Below, in pieces: positions 39,473 to 52,176 of a stretch of 64,000 bases of DNA (position 1 is the stretch's first letter; each line of letters starts with the position of its first letter). Made by a program: the position numbers and the translations under genes. The notes below the pieces were generated by a model that saw nothing but the letters and a program-made list of their open reading frames with translations, had not been told where the DNA came from and made no database searches. Origin of the DNA: Atherix ibis (lineage: Eukaryota > Arthropoda > Insecta > Diptera > Athericidae); the NCBI GenBank assembly GCA_958298945.1, contig OY282609.1:36677212-36741211 (forward strand), written 5' to 3'.

Positions 39473-41523
39473 TCAGATAATCCGATTATATAGTAGCTCC
39501 ATCAAAAATATTACTAGCGAGATTGTATTGCCTAGGGCCAATATTAAAAATGCAATCCGCAAATGCTGCAGGCCAAGAATTGTTTTAGTTTCTTCGTCAT
39601 TCGTACTATGCAACCTAGGCCAGTAATCCCGAGTTGACCAGTAATGACGTAGGCCTGTTTCAATAGCCATTAATTCAAAACGATTTAACGAGTTGTAGAG
39701 TGGTGATCCTTTTAGCACAATATTTGAATGCATTTGAGATGCTGTAAATGATATAAAACCCATATATTTGTGTCCGTAGATAAGCTATTTTAGAATGTAA
39801 AAGTTAAAATTACCTATTGGTTTTGTTTTGTGATAAGAAAAGTGCTTTCCATCTTTAAGTTGTGTCCGTCTGATGAGATAGTCTGCTAATTGGTCATTCA
39901 AAACAAGTACAAAGCCATCAGTTGCCTCTAAAGCTCGTTTATAGAAAACATCTCTATGAACGCCTTTCAAACTTTGTTTTAATAACTCATGAATTTCAGG
40001 TGAACCCATTTTGGACCTGCACTAGAACTTTTAAAAAATTATTTAAATATTCCCAGAAATGAAATAGTATCTTACGACTTTATCACTTCCTCTAAGTCAC
40101 TAAAAGTAATGGGTTCCCATTCTGGATTCTGTAAAGCATACAAAGGGCTATCGATATTGTTATATGTTGGCGGATTAACGAGCAGAGTAAACAATCCTTT
40201 ATTGAATACTGCTGTGATAAGAATACAGAATAGAAACCATATTGCCAGGAGTATCCTTATTGAATAGAATTCAGATTTAATATTTAACGATTGTGCAAAA
40301 AGTACAGAGTATAATTTCAGACTAATATTCTGTTCCAAGTTTGAATATTTCTTATGGAAATGTAATATTTTAAACGATATTTTAATACCTATCAATATTC
40401 CTAGCATTGAGAAGATAATAAAAATTTTACTGACATTGTCTATTGAGTGAAATATGGCAGTGTATTGTTGTTGATGTTTAGCCTTCGGCACAAGACATAC
40501 CATATTGTTGAAGTTATAAGGATATGTAAAGTCGAAAAATCTTGATTTGTACAGAAATCTTGGTTTCAATGAAAAATTACATTTTCCTTCTAGAATATTT
40601 AGACCAGCTCCTTGTAAAACTATCGATAATGTCTGATTCAGAGCTTTTTCAAAACCAAATTCAGTTTTTTCATGGTATAAAATCTCCACTGTTGCATTGT
40701 AATATTCCGCAAGAGGTCGTAACATTTCAAAATTATCTCCTCGCCAAGTGCACCGATTATTTTTGCATATTTTTTCTGAGTTAGGTATGATTGGCATTAA
40801 TGGAACACGAATTATTCCACCATAAAGATTTTCTGTTTTATCTCTGAAGAAATTATTGCTATTAACAATTTGAATAAATTCTTTTAAAAATGGATTAAAA
40901 GTTGATACTTTTGGTGCAAGATAATTTCCACTAAATATATTGTTAATGCTTAAAAAAATCACGTTAAAAATTTGGTAATTTGAAAGTTTTTGAAAAAATT
41001 GTATCAATAGAAATTGAGCCTGATCTTTAGGTGATATAATTAATATTTTCGAACGAACAACGATTACACCATTTTTTAAACTCTTTTCTATAATTTTCGA
41101 TACATAATCGAGATCAGTTGTTATAATTATAACGATGAAATTGTCGATAAAACACAATTCGAAATCAATATTATTCAGTTTTTTTTGTGTAACTTTTAAT
41201 GACTGATTATCAGCAAAAGGATTATACACTAAAAAAGGAATAATCATTGAAGACATTAATACTTTCACTTCTTCCGAATAGTTTTCACCATCATTCTTTT
41301 TGAAAATTATGAAACCACTATATACTTTTGCACTTCTAATTATGTCTATGTAAATGGTTCTAAACTCATTTAAATACTCTAAATTTATCACATTTGTCGA
41401 AGTTATACTATCTTCTTTAGAAATAATAACACGTATACCTAATAACAGACCAACTATACAAAATATGGCGCACATAATGAAATTTGAAAAAATTCTAAGG
41501 AAAACTTTCAAACTGAGGTGCAA
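39473..41523 (-). CDS. Divergent ionotropic receptor (IR) 2, 3 exons
   Basis: Predicted 639-aa IR on the minus strand, tail to tail with IR 1. Exons in coding order: 41523-40076, 40016-39814, 39741-39473; intron phases equal those of IR 1 (exon 1 ends after the second base of a Ser codon in both). Seen: N-terminal hydrophobic segment 11-30 (IFSNFIMCAIFCIVGLLLGI), likely a signal or anchor; S1 lobe with CTWRGDNFEMLRPLAEYYNA and TYPYNFNNMVCLVPKA, parallel to IR 1; TM1 about 363-385; pore plus TM2 about 420-445 (LLAIWFLFCILITAVF); S2 with EWEPITFSDLEEVIKS; TM3 in exon 3 (FLILALGNTISLVIFLMELL). Four Cys in S1 (KICKNNRC and others) could form a disulfide absent from IR 1. The two IRs are diverged paralogues, so an old inverted duplication is likely. 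The reading frame is intact; ligand unknown. Confidence 0.8.
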
Positions 41524-42985
41524 TTTATCAACATTTAATTAAAAAAAGGGCAAAAACAAATTATAAAATAGACTGCATGAAATATAAAAAAATTTATAAA
41601 TCCCAAATGCATAAAAATTATAATAATGAAAATATCAAAAATAACACAATTTATACTATTCTAATTAGCGTGTTGTTATTGAATCAGATAATTTCAAAAA
41701 TTAAAAGTTAATTATTATTACTGCACTTAATATGATTAGGTTTAAGAATCTAATCGTTTACTACATTCTAGAAATGACCAAATATGTAATTACTTCTGTG
41801 CACTATACATATTTATGTTTATATCATTTTATCAGGCAACCATCAACATGGAAAATGATAGAAGAACTGATTCATTTCAAATTTAAATATGAAATATAAT
41901 ATTACCCTGAAATCGGTAGTACAATTTAGTATCACTTAACAAATTAAATAGTTTTTATTTTATTGCAGTATTGGACTTTTTTTTAATTACTTACTTAAAT
42001 CTATTAACTTTTATTAAGTATTCTATATAGTAAAGTATTTATACGAGAATCGTTTGATAAGTATGATTTAAAAAAAAAACAATTTAAATATGTTTTTTAA
42101 TAGAATCGATTTTATTTTTCAACATACGTGTAGGCTTCATTCAATACTATACGTACAAAATTTTCAAACTGATATTTAAGTTTGGAAAGACTTTAAAATA
42201 GTCATTTACATTATTATTCGATGAATATTTCTCTTATAATTTGGAAACAGAAAGAAATTGCTGGAGGCCAAGTCTGCAAAAACCGGTAGGTTAAATTTTA
42301 AAATATGTTTTTTTTTGTATGACAATTTCTACTCAATAATATTATATAGTAGTCCTTTGTTATGGTTTTTGTCATTTGGGTAACTAAATCAGGATAACTT
42401 TTTTGGGAATATCAAAAAACAGTTGTACACTTTCTCAAGCTGTTGTTTACTCGATGAACGACTAAAATTCTGGTTTTAAATTTTATGTTTGACCAGTAAA
42501 CTGTAGTAGTTGAAAAATTAAATTAAAGTAGAAGCTCATGAAAATTTATCAACTTATCAAACTGCCTTCGTCTTGATCGAATCTATAAGTAAAGTTAAGT
42601 AAAAAATACTATTTATAAAAGTAATCATGCTAACAATGATCTTGTATTGAATCGTTTTTATTAGTTGAGGTCATAGTTAGTAGCCAAGAAAATATGAACT
42701 ATTTCAGTTCCTTATCATCTACTGGTTCTTTAATAACCTGGATAGTCTGAGCTTGCAGCTAAATCAGTCCTTTCCAAAAATAGTTGCTTTGCAAGAAATA
42801 AAATTTACCCACTTCTACATCCATCTTATGTACCAGCAATAAAAATACGTATTTTTCAACAAAATTAATTTTGGTATAGGTTTACTCATATATCTCTCCA
42901 CTTCCTTCATCGAAACACATGTTTCCACATTTTTGTTGTTGAAAATCTTCATTTCCATTAATACCTTCCTCCAAGTCTATGTTGC
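41524..42985. other. AT-rich upstream region of IR 2
   Basis: No gene recognised. The IR 2 promoter should lie just right of 41523. LINE-like sequence begins near 42850. Confidence 0.35.
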
Positions 42986-43666
42986 GAATATATATATTAA
43001 ACACATCCTGCCATTTTCATCTACGGATTGAAAAGATCTAGTTAGCCAGCTATTCGAAAATACCACCATCCTCGGAGATTTCAATGCACACAGTTTCTCT
43101 TAAATCTCCCAAATAATCTGTTGGCATGGAAATTTTTTGGAGAAAGGGCGAACACGTAATTCCACTAACTGGATTCATATTTTATTAAATGATGTTATCA
43201 CGACCTACCTTTATTCTTACATTGAACTGTTCCTAGAACTCCTGGATGAACTCGGCAATTCAGTTCTAATGTTCATGGGTGCAGCTGTTGATGACCCTAC
43301 AATATCTTTTGTTGTCATCTATGTTAGCTTATCGACAATATGCATCGTAAACAATACAGTAGAATTATCGCAACCACAGACTCCCTTTTTCATGGCAAGG
43401 AGAAGGCATTTGGAATGGCAGTAAAGAATGCGATCAATCTTCCACTCAAAAACAACATAGCTATATTTACTGATAGCCTGTCTGACCTGTTACCAATTCG
43501 CCATCTATTAAACAATAAAAAGTCGAGTTGCATTAGGTTCTCAGTCATATTAGCATTTTGTGTAGCAAATGGGTTGATTATTTGGCGGGGGAGGGTCTTC
43601 ATCGTCTGGTGCTCACTGTGATTCCAAACTCGCCTTACCTTCTAACCAAATGGCACATAATATATA
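42986..43666 (+). pseudogene. I/LOA-type LINE fragment (endonuclease remnant joined to RNase H)
   Basis: TILGDFNAHS at about 43062-43095 is the endonuclease GDFNAH motif. About 350 bases later the frame at 43340-43620 reads KAFGMAVKNAINLPLKNN, then IAIFTDSLSDLLPIRHLL, an RNase H domain (TDS motif). The whole RT between them is missing. RNase H places it in an I/LOA/R1-like group, unlike the jockey copies nearby. The element is cut at 43666 by a mariner and resumes at 44590. Confidence 0.65.
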
Positions 43667-44587
43667 GGGTTTTCGAATAAGAGTGATATGATTTCTTTTT
43701 AAAAAAACACACTAATTATAAAGGAAATTAAAATGTTTTTTATTTAATGTGAAGTACAATCGACACAATTAGGTTCTGAATAAAACGTCATTCAAATGGC
43801 CTCCACGACTTCTTTTGCAGGAACAAATTCGATGGACCCAATTTTCGAGCACTTTTTCCACTAAATCAAGCCGTATGTCATGAATAGTTCTTTCAATATT
43901 GATTTCTAAAGCTTGAAGAGAGTCTGGTTTATTGTTAAAGACCAATGACTTTAAATAACCCCACGAGAAATAGTCGAATGGTGTTAAATCACAACTGCTT
44001 GGAGGTCATTCAATGTCACAATTTCTAAAAATAATTGAATCTCCAAACTTTTCTTGCAATAATTTTATTGTTGCACGTGCTGTATAGCACGTAGCCCCGT
44101 CTTGTTGGAACCAGATGTTGTCAAGATCAACTTCTTCCAATTTCGGCCATAAAAAGTTGGTTATCATCAATCTATACCGCTCTCCATTGACAGTAACGGT
44201 GTTACCAGCTTCATTTTGAAAGAAGTACGGACCGATGATTTCACCAGATCAAAAACCACACCAAACTGTCAATTTAGGTGAATGTAATGGGTGTTCATGA
44301 ATAATTTGTGGATTTTCTTCAACCCAAGAATCGACAGTTTTGTTTATTTACCGCACCACTCAGATGAAAGTCTGAGAAGATAATTTAAAAAAAAATCACG
44401 TTTACAAATTATTTAATTTTGCTAATAAAATTGAATAATTTGTAAACGTTATTCTTGTGTATACATATATCTCTCCACGGTGGAATTGTAAACATTACTG
44501 AATACAATGAAAAAAAAAACAGATCATGGCATATAACAAATGGCCGAATCGTCACTTAGAAATCATATCACTCTTATTGAAAAACCC
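43667..44587 (-). mobile_element. Internally deleted DD41D mariner
   Basis: 921 bp with clear TIRs: GGGTTTTCGAATAAGAGTG at the left and the complement of the right end GGGTTTTTCAATAAGAGTG, extended by ATATGATTTCT, flanked by TA on both sides. Minus-strand transposase remains: GEIIGPYFFQNEAGNTVTVN, MITNFLWPKLEEVDLDNIW, FQQDGATCYTA (second Asp), PPSSCDLTPFDYFSWG (third Asp), NWVHRI and RGGHLNDVLF. The spacing between the two Asp fits DD41D. The N-terminal half, including the first Asp block, is gone, so the element is non-autonomous. It sits inside a LINE and carries a hairpin at 44398-44449. Confidence 0.85.
44398..44449. repeat. 23-bp-arm hairpin at the mariner deletion site
   Basis: Arms 44398-44420 and 44427-44449 pair with one mismatch around a 6-base loop. 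The position is upstream of the surviving transposase remains, where the deleted N-terminal half should be. Confidence 0.85.
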
Positions 44588-44589
44588 TA

Positions 44590-44990
44590 TATTTAGTCAT
44601 TCGTAGACAGAAATGCTGGTCCTTAAGTGGAAGATGTCTGTCTACACATTGGCCTAGCACTGCAAAAGTAGTCGAATCAATAGCCTTCCGAAATTCTGGT
44701 AAGGAAACTTCTTAGAATTCGGATTGGGCATACCGCATTTACTCATGATTTTCTCTGCGGAAACTAACGTCGTCTATCATGCTATTCCTGTGGCGTTCAA
44801 CTCATCATTCCCCATATTTTAAATGAATGTCATTTAAGCCAACATTTATTTTTGAATAGAACTCCTTCCATTATGGAGCTTCTAGATCTAACAAATATTT
44901 TTCCAAGCCTTCTTTTTAACCTTCTTAATTATCTTCATTTGCTCTATAAATTTTAATAATATCTGACTTTTTCCTCCAAATTACTATCGA
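44590..44990 (+). mobile_element. C-terminal part of the interrupted I/LOA-type LINE
   Basis: Frame near 44705-44870 reads RIRIGHTAFTHDFL, followed by ILNECHLSQHLF, the RL-IGHT-LTH and HIL-EC tail that follows RNase H in such LINEs. It continues the fragment at 42986-43666 across the mariner. A copy of the same tail on the minus strand is at 59180-59240. Confidence 0.65.
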
Positions 44991-45283
44991 CCAGTTTTAT
45001 TAAAAAATAATAAAGGTCCGGGTTTTGGCCTACCAGTCTTAACAAAATTCCTGATATCTTATAATATTTTATTACCATACCTATTAATTTTATTAATACA
45101 ACCAAAAATACACTGCTTGACCTGAATTCTAATTATGCTCTTATTCACCTTACATGAGACTACTCTCTTGTTATAAAATTCTTCCCTCCTAGACTTGTAA
45201 GTGGGGAATTTGATTGAAATATTTGTAGACAGATTTTAAACCAACAAATTTATTTCTCTAGCATATGAGTCAATAACTATAAT

Positions 45284-47010
45284 GTGCAACAAACTATTCG
45301 TGGCCTGACAAGCGGCAAACGTCGAGCCAGAGTTCAGCGGCAGCGTTCACGGATGAAGCACCTACAACGAGAACTGAAACAAAAAATTATCAATTACAAT
45401 AACGAACGATTTACTGAATACACTGAATCACTGACAACTAATAAGTCACATTGTACAGCTATCAGACGAATACTTAAATACAAAATAGCTACATACCCGC
45501 TACGTAATACCGACAGAACCTGGGTTAAAATAGACAAAACCAAAGCCCACACCTTTAGCAAATACTTAGAAAACACTTGCAAGCCACACGAATGCATCCA
45601 CGACATTCAACATGATAAAAAAATTCACAGAGAACAATCTACTCAGTTGCCTATAAGTCCACCCTCTAAGTTTCTTACTCTTTCCGAAGTTAAATCCATA
45701 ATAGAACATCTATCCAAATAAAAAGCTTTAGAATATGATATCATAACTTTGGAAATTCTTAATCAAATATCCAAAAACACCTTCGTTCTAACAACCTATA
45801 GTTATAATAGTATGCTCCGCACATCATTTTTTCCCTCATACAAATCTATAAGCCTCGTTCCCATTTCATTTACAAACCTTGGAAATTTAATCCTAAAATG
45901 TCTTTATCCTATTATTGAAACCGAGGGTGTGATTCCTCAGCATCAGTTTGGATCTCGAACTGAGCATTCCACTATACAACAGTGTCATCGCGTAGTCGAT
46001 TATGTGTACATAGCATGTTTGCTAGAGCAAAGGGAATACTGACCAGGTGTATTTCTGGATATAATGCACGCTTTCGACCTTATGCTGCATGCTGGATTTC
46101 TTTGGAAGTTCTGGCAAGTCTTACCATCTAATTGTTTCTACATCCTAAAAGTCTATCTCTCAGACCGATATTTTAAGATATCTGAAAATACATATACAGT
46201 TTTCTGACATTTATCCTATCTCCGCCAGTGTCTCTTAAGGAAGTATCCTAGTTTTAATCCCATACAATATTTACACCCACGATATTCTTTGTCATAATGA
46301 TATCCTTATAGCAACATATGCTGACGATTCTGCCTTCCTTACACATCACAAAGTTTTTTCCATAGCCATCAATATCCTACAGATCCATATCCACTTATTA
46401 GAAACTTTGTTTCTGGTGGTGGAATGTAAAGGTAATGAGCAAATATCTGCAAATGTTACTTTCACACTCTACCATAAACAGATCCCTGATATAACTCTAA
46501 ATGGCAGTAATATTCCGCAAAAAACGAGTGTGTGTTACCTTGGACTTATATTCGACGAACGGTTCACTTAGAATCCTCATACGAAAACTTAAAAAAGTGT
46601 ACTTAACGGACGAAACAAATAATTACAACGATTACTAGACAGTGGGTCAAAACTGACAATAAAAAACAAACTATTATTATAGAATACGGTACTGAAACGG
46701 ATATGGACATACGGACTCGAACTCTTGAGTTCGATTAAGCATTCCAATAAAAACCCTACAATTCCGAATTCTTCGTAAAATTGTCAATGCTCCCTCCTAT
46801 GTGCGAAACACGGCTATCCATCGTGATCGTTCCATTTGTTCATGAACTGTACATCTCCAATATAAAAAATATATTTATTTTCCTTTTCGAAAACCATCCC
46901 CTCTCGATCTTCTCATCCTATAACGATGCAACAACTTTTCATTATCTAACTTTTTTCTAATGAGATTTCCTCCATTGTGGACCTTTCAGATCTCTCAAAA
47001 AAACCTTTCA
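45284..47010 (+). pseudogene. Jockey-clade LINE ORF2 (linker, RT, tail), decayed
   Basis: Positions 45284-45720 encode the basic linker before the RT (RRARVQRQRSRMKHLQRELK; YPLRNTDRTWVKIDKTKAHT). RT follows: LGNLILKCLYPIIE, HQFGSRTEHSTIQQCHRVV, FLDIMHAFDLM, and TYADDSAFL with intact YADD at about 46315-46340. Then the C-terminal block to about 46990. Stops and frameshifts are frequent. From 46159 onward it is inside the left arm of the large palindrome, and the RT tail is duplicated in inverted orientation at 57400-58231. Confidence 0.75.
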
Positions 47011-49715
47011 GATCTTACTTAAAACAAACCAACATGATCTTCAAAATTGATCAATCAATAACTGGCCATCCAACTAACAAAAAACCGATTCAATCTGACC
47101 CACCATATGGCCCATGGTAGTGTCGGTGCATCGTAGCTCCTGGCTCATGTCCTAGGGACCTTACACACAAAAAACAAGTCCAAAAAGGATAATAGGCATC
47201 AAGCTAGTCGGCTCCTCGTGACATAATACCTAACGTTGGTACCATGGGAAGGTATATTTCAAAAAAAGGGTTGGATTTTAATGATTAAAAAAACCCACAT
47301 ACTGTAGAGTTCTATAAAAATTATACATAATGTAGGGTTTGGTACTTGTATAGTTTTTTAGACAAAATTTAACTACTAGAATGCTACTAGAGTAGAAAAT
47401 CCTCCTTAGATCAGTAAATTCATTGATCTCGTTGCAACTAATAATTTATTACTGTTACATTACGAAATTATTAACTATAAGAATTAAAGGAAAGCACTGT
47501 CTTGAGTGTATATTCATAAACCTTCACAGAACAAGAAAGGGGAAAAACGTTCCCTTTAGTTGCGAAATTCATAAATAGGAAGATACTTTTCAGATAAAAA
47601 GCATTATCAGTATTCATCATAAATTCATTTGTTCTATGAGGTTTTTTTAAAATTAATAAATATTCTGTCAATTTTATCGCATCACTTTACCCCCTTTAAG
47701 TGCTATAAGCTGTTAAGGTCTTACTCCAAACGTTTGTATGCTTATCGTTATAAGACCACATAGGAAAGCAAGGTCATATATACATATGAGTGAGCAAATA
47801 AACTAACAACCAACATAATAACAAACATTATGGGTTTTGAATTTATTTATTTAGAAACATCCATTTACCAAATGTGCGATTTCTAATGTTATCCTTTTGC
47901 AAACATCAGGTGCTAACTTTACCACTAAAATGTTCAGAGCTTCTAATTTGATACTGAATTAAATATTTATATACTTTTCAGTAATGTAATGATAACATCC
48001 ACTAAATTTAAGTTGCCATAACTAACGAGTTTGTCGATTATGCATTTCACTAATATTGCATACTGTAGAACACTTGAAAACTTTTACTTGTTTAGAGCTC
48101 AATTCAAATTTAGAACAAAAATGTACTGTTTTTGGAACCTCACAATAATCAGCTTAAAATATTCTAAATACAGCAAAAAAAAAAAAATAGAAAAAATCCT
48201 AAAAGTGTTAAATGGAAATTACCTTAAGCAGAAGCTATCAAAATTTATTTCCTTTATTCAAATTTTATTTCAACATATCAAAATTTCAAAATTGAGATAA
48301 ATTTTCCTTATCATGTTTGCAAATAAACTTACAAAAGTTCTGTAGAAAATTTTATATTGTCATGGTTTTAACAACTTACTGGTTTTAGATCATTGTAAAG
48401 ATGATCATAATTTAGAAACTATTTAAATCTAACAAGAAGAGGATTCGAATTTAGAAGGGAAAAATAAAATTTTAAATGGATTATAGTATAATTTTTTTAT
48501 TATTATAATTTAGAGTAATTACTTCAGAAATAAATAATATTTATTATTTCTGTAGTTTTGTTATTTAAATTTGATATAATTTAGCATTTTTAATTTTTAC
48601 ATTATTAACAAGTTAATGTTCCAACTTTTTGAACATTTCACCAAAGATTTTTCTTTCTGTTGTAAAAAATTATCTAGATTTATCACTGCAAGTTTGTCGG
48701 TCCCAAATTTTGTGGTTATAATTAAGAAAATTTCGCGAATGTGGCCTGAAATTTTCTTCATATTTCATTGGTATGGTAATAAATCTCTTCGTCAATCATA
48801 GCCGCTTTGGGATCCATGTACTTAACTCTAAAAAACGGTTATTTTACTATTTAACATACGATTTTATACTTAAATCTAAGGTTTTCATGTAGTATTTGTC
48901 TAAATATTATTTAATAAGAATATTTAAAAATCAAATATTATTTTATTTGGCTATAATTAGTTTCCAGGAATTTTAATTAACAATAAAATAATCGAATTAG
49001 TCTTGCTTATATAACTTCAGAGTACAAACGATTTAATTCTACCGAGTTCATTTTTTTTAAATACATTCAACTCAAAAATCTTATTCATTGTACGTATTTA
49101 AATTTGTAGAACCGTCGCAGCTATATTATAGCTATATAAATGCATATGTAAGAATGTACTGTCTAAAAAATACCTTTGGAATTTTTATAAAATTTAGGCC
49201 TTATAATAAAAGGCAGTCAAATAATGTTAAATAAACAATAATTTACTAATTTTTATTAAAATATAAATTAATAATATCATATTGATACATATCTTAGCAA
49301 TTTTATTGAATTTTTCTAATTTTCTTTCTATTTAGGAAATATTTACAACTATTTAAAATAACAATTATTTTTAAAATTACCTTACTTTTTAAATTGTTAG
49401 AATATGGGGGAGGTATAAAGACCCACCAAAGCTTCTTCAGCAATTGAAACTCGATTATGTTAACCAATTATATTTTAATTCGAAGGATAAATACTTTTAC
49501 AAGGAAATTGAAACGAGAAAGAGTTAAGTCGCTGGCGAAAGTAACTTTAAGATCACAATTAATCACTGTATAGCAAACATATGTGTATGTAAAAAAGCAC
49601 ATTCAAAATGATATGAGGGATTTTTGACTGAATGTATTGCATACGATAAGATTGGAAGATTACGTAGAACTCCAAAGTTCTTGTCCGTAGGTCCAAATGG
49701 GTTTAAGTATATGTG

Positions 49716-49765
49716 TATTCAAAGCTTACATCTGATAGTTTTAAATCAGATGTAAGCTTTGAATA
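49716..49765. repeat. Perfect 21-bp-arm hairpin (left arm)
   Basis: Arms 49716-49736 and 49745-49765, 8-base loop. The mirror copy is at 54656-54705. Confidence 0.9.
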
Positions 49766-49926
49766 TGAGCTAACATTCTAAGTAGTTGCTTTTATCGTAT
49801 GTTAAGTTCGAGCATATTTAGTCTCCTAAGTGGGTTCGGGGTTACACTTTAGTCAAGATATTGACCTAAGTAACGCATCTGTAGTCTTTGATGGTTTAAA
49901 TAGCTTCAAGGTTTATAAATGGGCAT

Positions 49927-49966
49927 GATTCACGACGATGAAGTTAGATTCACGACGATGAAGGTA
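49927..49966. repeat. 20-bp tandem duplication (left arm)
   Basis: GATTCACGACGATGAAG recurs at a 20-base period; mirrored at 54455-54494. Confidence 0.85.
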
Positions 49967-50126
49967 CATTTTTGTTCGTTTACTTCTATTTTTGAGTTCT
50001 TGGACCAGCTTTAAAGTTAGAGGATATATAGGATCTTTTCATAAGGGTTATATGTTTTTAAATAGACCATGTGACCATATTTGAAATGTCAAAATCTTCT
50101 GTCACTGCCAGTTATACTTACTTACA

Positions 50127-51057
50127 CAGTGTGTCCCAAAAATATATTTAAATCATACAACATGCAGCGCCATCTATTAAAAAGATATGGCGCTGCATGG
50201 AATAGCGCTACATAATTTTTACATCATTGAAAAGATACATTCATCCTCTTTCAAACGCACCTAAATTGATGTAAATCAGATGTGAAAGTTACAGCCATTT
50301 CAATGAAAGAAAAAGTGTGCTAATGTTACAAAACAAAAATGGAACAAAGAGAAAATATAAAATTTTATTTTAAACTTAAAAAAAAAAATCGCTGATACAT
50401 AAGAGTTTATGAAAAAAGTTTATGGTGATGATTTGATGATTGTATGAGTTGTACTCAAGTTTATACGTGGTTTACACGATTTAAAAATGGTTATGAGGAT
50501 TTAAATGACGACCTAAGGCCAGGTCGTCCATAAGCTTGTATTCGTGCTGAATTGGTGGGAAAAGTCCGTGAAATCATTGATATCGATGCAAATTTTACTA
50601 CGAGAATGTTGGCTGAGGAATTAAATACGAGTAAAAACACTATTTGGAGAATTTTAACTGCAGATTTGGGTAAAAGAAAGGTCTGTGCGCGTTTTCTTCC
50701 ACATGAATTAAATGAAGACCAAAAAAGTGAACGAATTTTTGATGAAAAATGGATTTCTCTCATCAACCACCCTCCGTATTCGCATGATCTATCACCATGT
50801 GACTATTTCATATTTCCAAAACTGAAAACCAAGATGAAAGGAGCATTTTATGATGATATCCCAGCCGTTCAAGCAGCCGTAACCGAGGTGCTGAAAATCA
50901 TTCCCATAAATGACAAGCAGCATGCGCTGGTTGATCGTTCTAAACATTGTATTGAGTCTAATGGAACCTATTTTGATTAAATAATAACTTTCAAAGATAA
51001 TATAATGTGTATTTTATTCTATAATCAAAAATTGTCGGATATTTTTGGGACACTCTG
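50127..51057 (+). mobile_element. Mariner with catalytic core deleted (left arm)
   Basis: 931 bp. TIRs share CAGWGTGTCCCAAAAATAT; right flank TA at 51058-51059, left flank altered to CA. The N-terminal DNA-binding half survives: after stops, frame 50552-50980 reads VGKVREIIDIDANFTTRMLA, NTIWRILTADLGKRK and PHELNEDQKSERI, then jumps directly to PYSHDLSPCDYFIFPKLK. The segment holding the first and second catalytic Asp is missing, so it is non-autonomous. A 13-bp-arm hairpin at 50161-50199 (CATGCAGCGCCAT) lies inside the left end. The inverted copy in the other arm has the same deletion. Confidence 0.85.
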
Positions 51058-51815
51058 TATAAGTTAAATAGTTTCCTTTTTCGGGATTAAAAGTAATAAT
51101 CGATAAAAACCTGGATGAAGTCTTCTTTAACCTACACTAACAACCATTGAAATCTACTTTAATTAGTCTAAGTTATACCGCTTGATACACCTTACTATAA
51201 AAACAAAGCCTCTACTGTATAGAAATTTGATCTTGGCAGTCCTCACATATTCTTCAGATACTTCGGTTCTGAATAATAAAAATTGCAAAGTATTGGACAT
51301 TTTTTGAATGAATTCACCTGAAGGATATGTTGGCTCTTATATAAGGAGGGATGATTTTGAAATCGATGAGTTATGTCACGACTGCTGTGTTATTAATAAA
51401 TGCAGGCTTCATATTTTTTGCACTTAACGTGCATGGGTGAGATAGACCCTACGAATCGAGAAAGAATCGAAACCAGGACGTATACAATTGTCTTATACAG
51501 ACTATCGATTACTGGCGTAAAAAATACTTTCTTATCTAGAGATTCCTGCCATCCTTACCCTACCATAACTATTAACAATATGATTAACACTGCACAAATG
51601 ATTATTAATTTATATCAACTGATTGAATCAATCTTGTATACTTGATTATTAAAAAAGTTTAATGTGCGACTTCAAAGCAAACTTGATTATAATTTAACTT
51701 CAAAGTAAACTTTTTCATTATTTAATGTCATCTAGTTAGCCAGAATCATAAAATCGACGTTATGATTAGAACTCATATGTTACGTGTATGCAATTTTTAG
51801 TTTTATTATAAAGAG

Positions 51816-52176
51816 ATGTCAGTCTCAAACAAACATATAAAACTTACATTGGTAACTAAAAAATTAAAGGAAAAAAATGTGTATGTCGAACTGGAAAGTA
51901 ATTATGAATATTTATTACAATTTAATAAAAAAATCATTCAGAACATGCCGGTATCTACGAAGTAAATTATATTGGATTGGTAGGGAATCATTTAAGTTTA
52001 AAATTATTTACAAATTATTATATGATAACATGTTTATTATTTTATGTCATCTACATAGGCGGAATGACGAAATTAAAATACATGATGAATATTCGTTGGA
52101 AATTTTTAAGGAGTTATCAAAAGAAAAACGAATATATATAAAAGTACGAACACTTTCAGAATCACGGAAAGAATGA
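51816..52176 (+). pseudogene. Frameshifted copy of the centre-proximal ORF (left arm)
   Basis: Starts ATG at 51816 with the same first 36 codons as the intact ORF at 52253-52606 (MSVSNKHIKLTLVTKKLKEK), then an extra A in an A-run near 51930 shifts the frame. A 5-base loss near 51955 and an 11-base insertion near 52010 follow. The last 40 codons match again, ending with the stop at 52174-52176. Confidence 0.65.

Larger units (their letters stand above)
47011..50126. other. Palindrome left arm, non-element DNA
   Basis: 47105-47170 carries a LINE-type 3' motif (GGCTCATGTCCTAGGGACCT), also found at 57240-57305 and in diverged form at 58868-58930. The rest is AT-rich and unrecognised; its short ORFs have no family resemblance. 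Confidence 0.45.

Noticed and set aside
48031..48300. Short ORFs in the palindrome arms (48031-48300, 48616-48801, 47471-47671 and mirrors)
   Set aside because: Low-complexity AT-rich frames, and one is cut by a homopolymer difference between the arms; likely random.
51400..51645. 81-aa ORF, identical in both palindrome arms (mirror 52777-53022)
   Set aside because: Identity reflects the arm duplication, not selection; composition and start context give no support for a gene, and no family is recognised.
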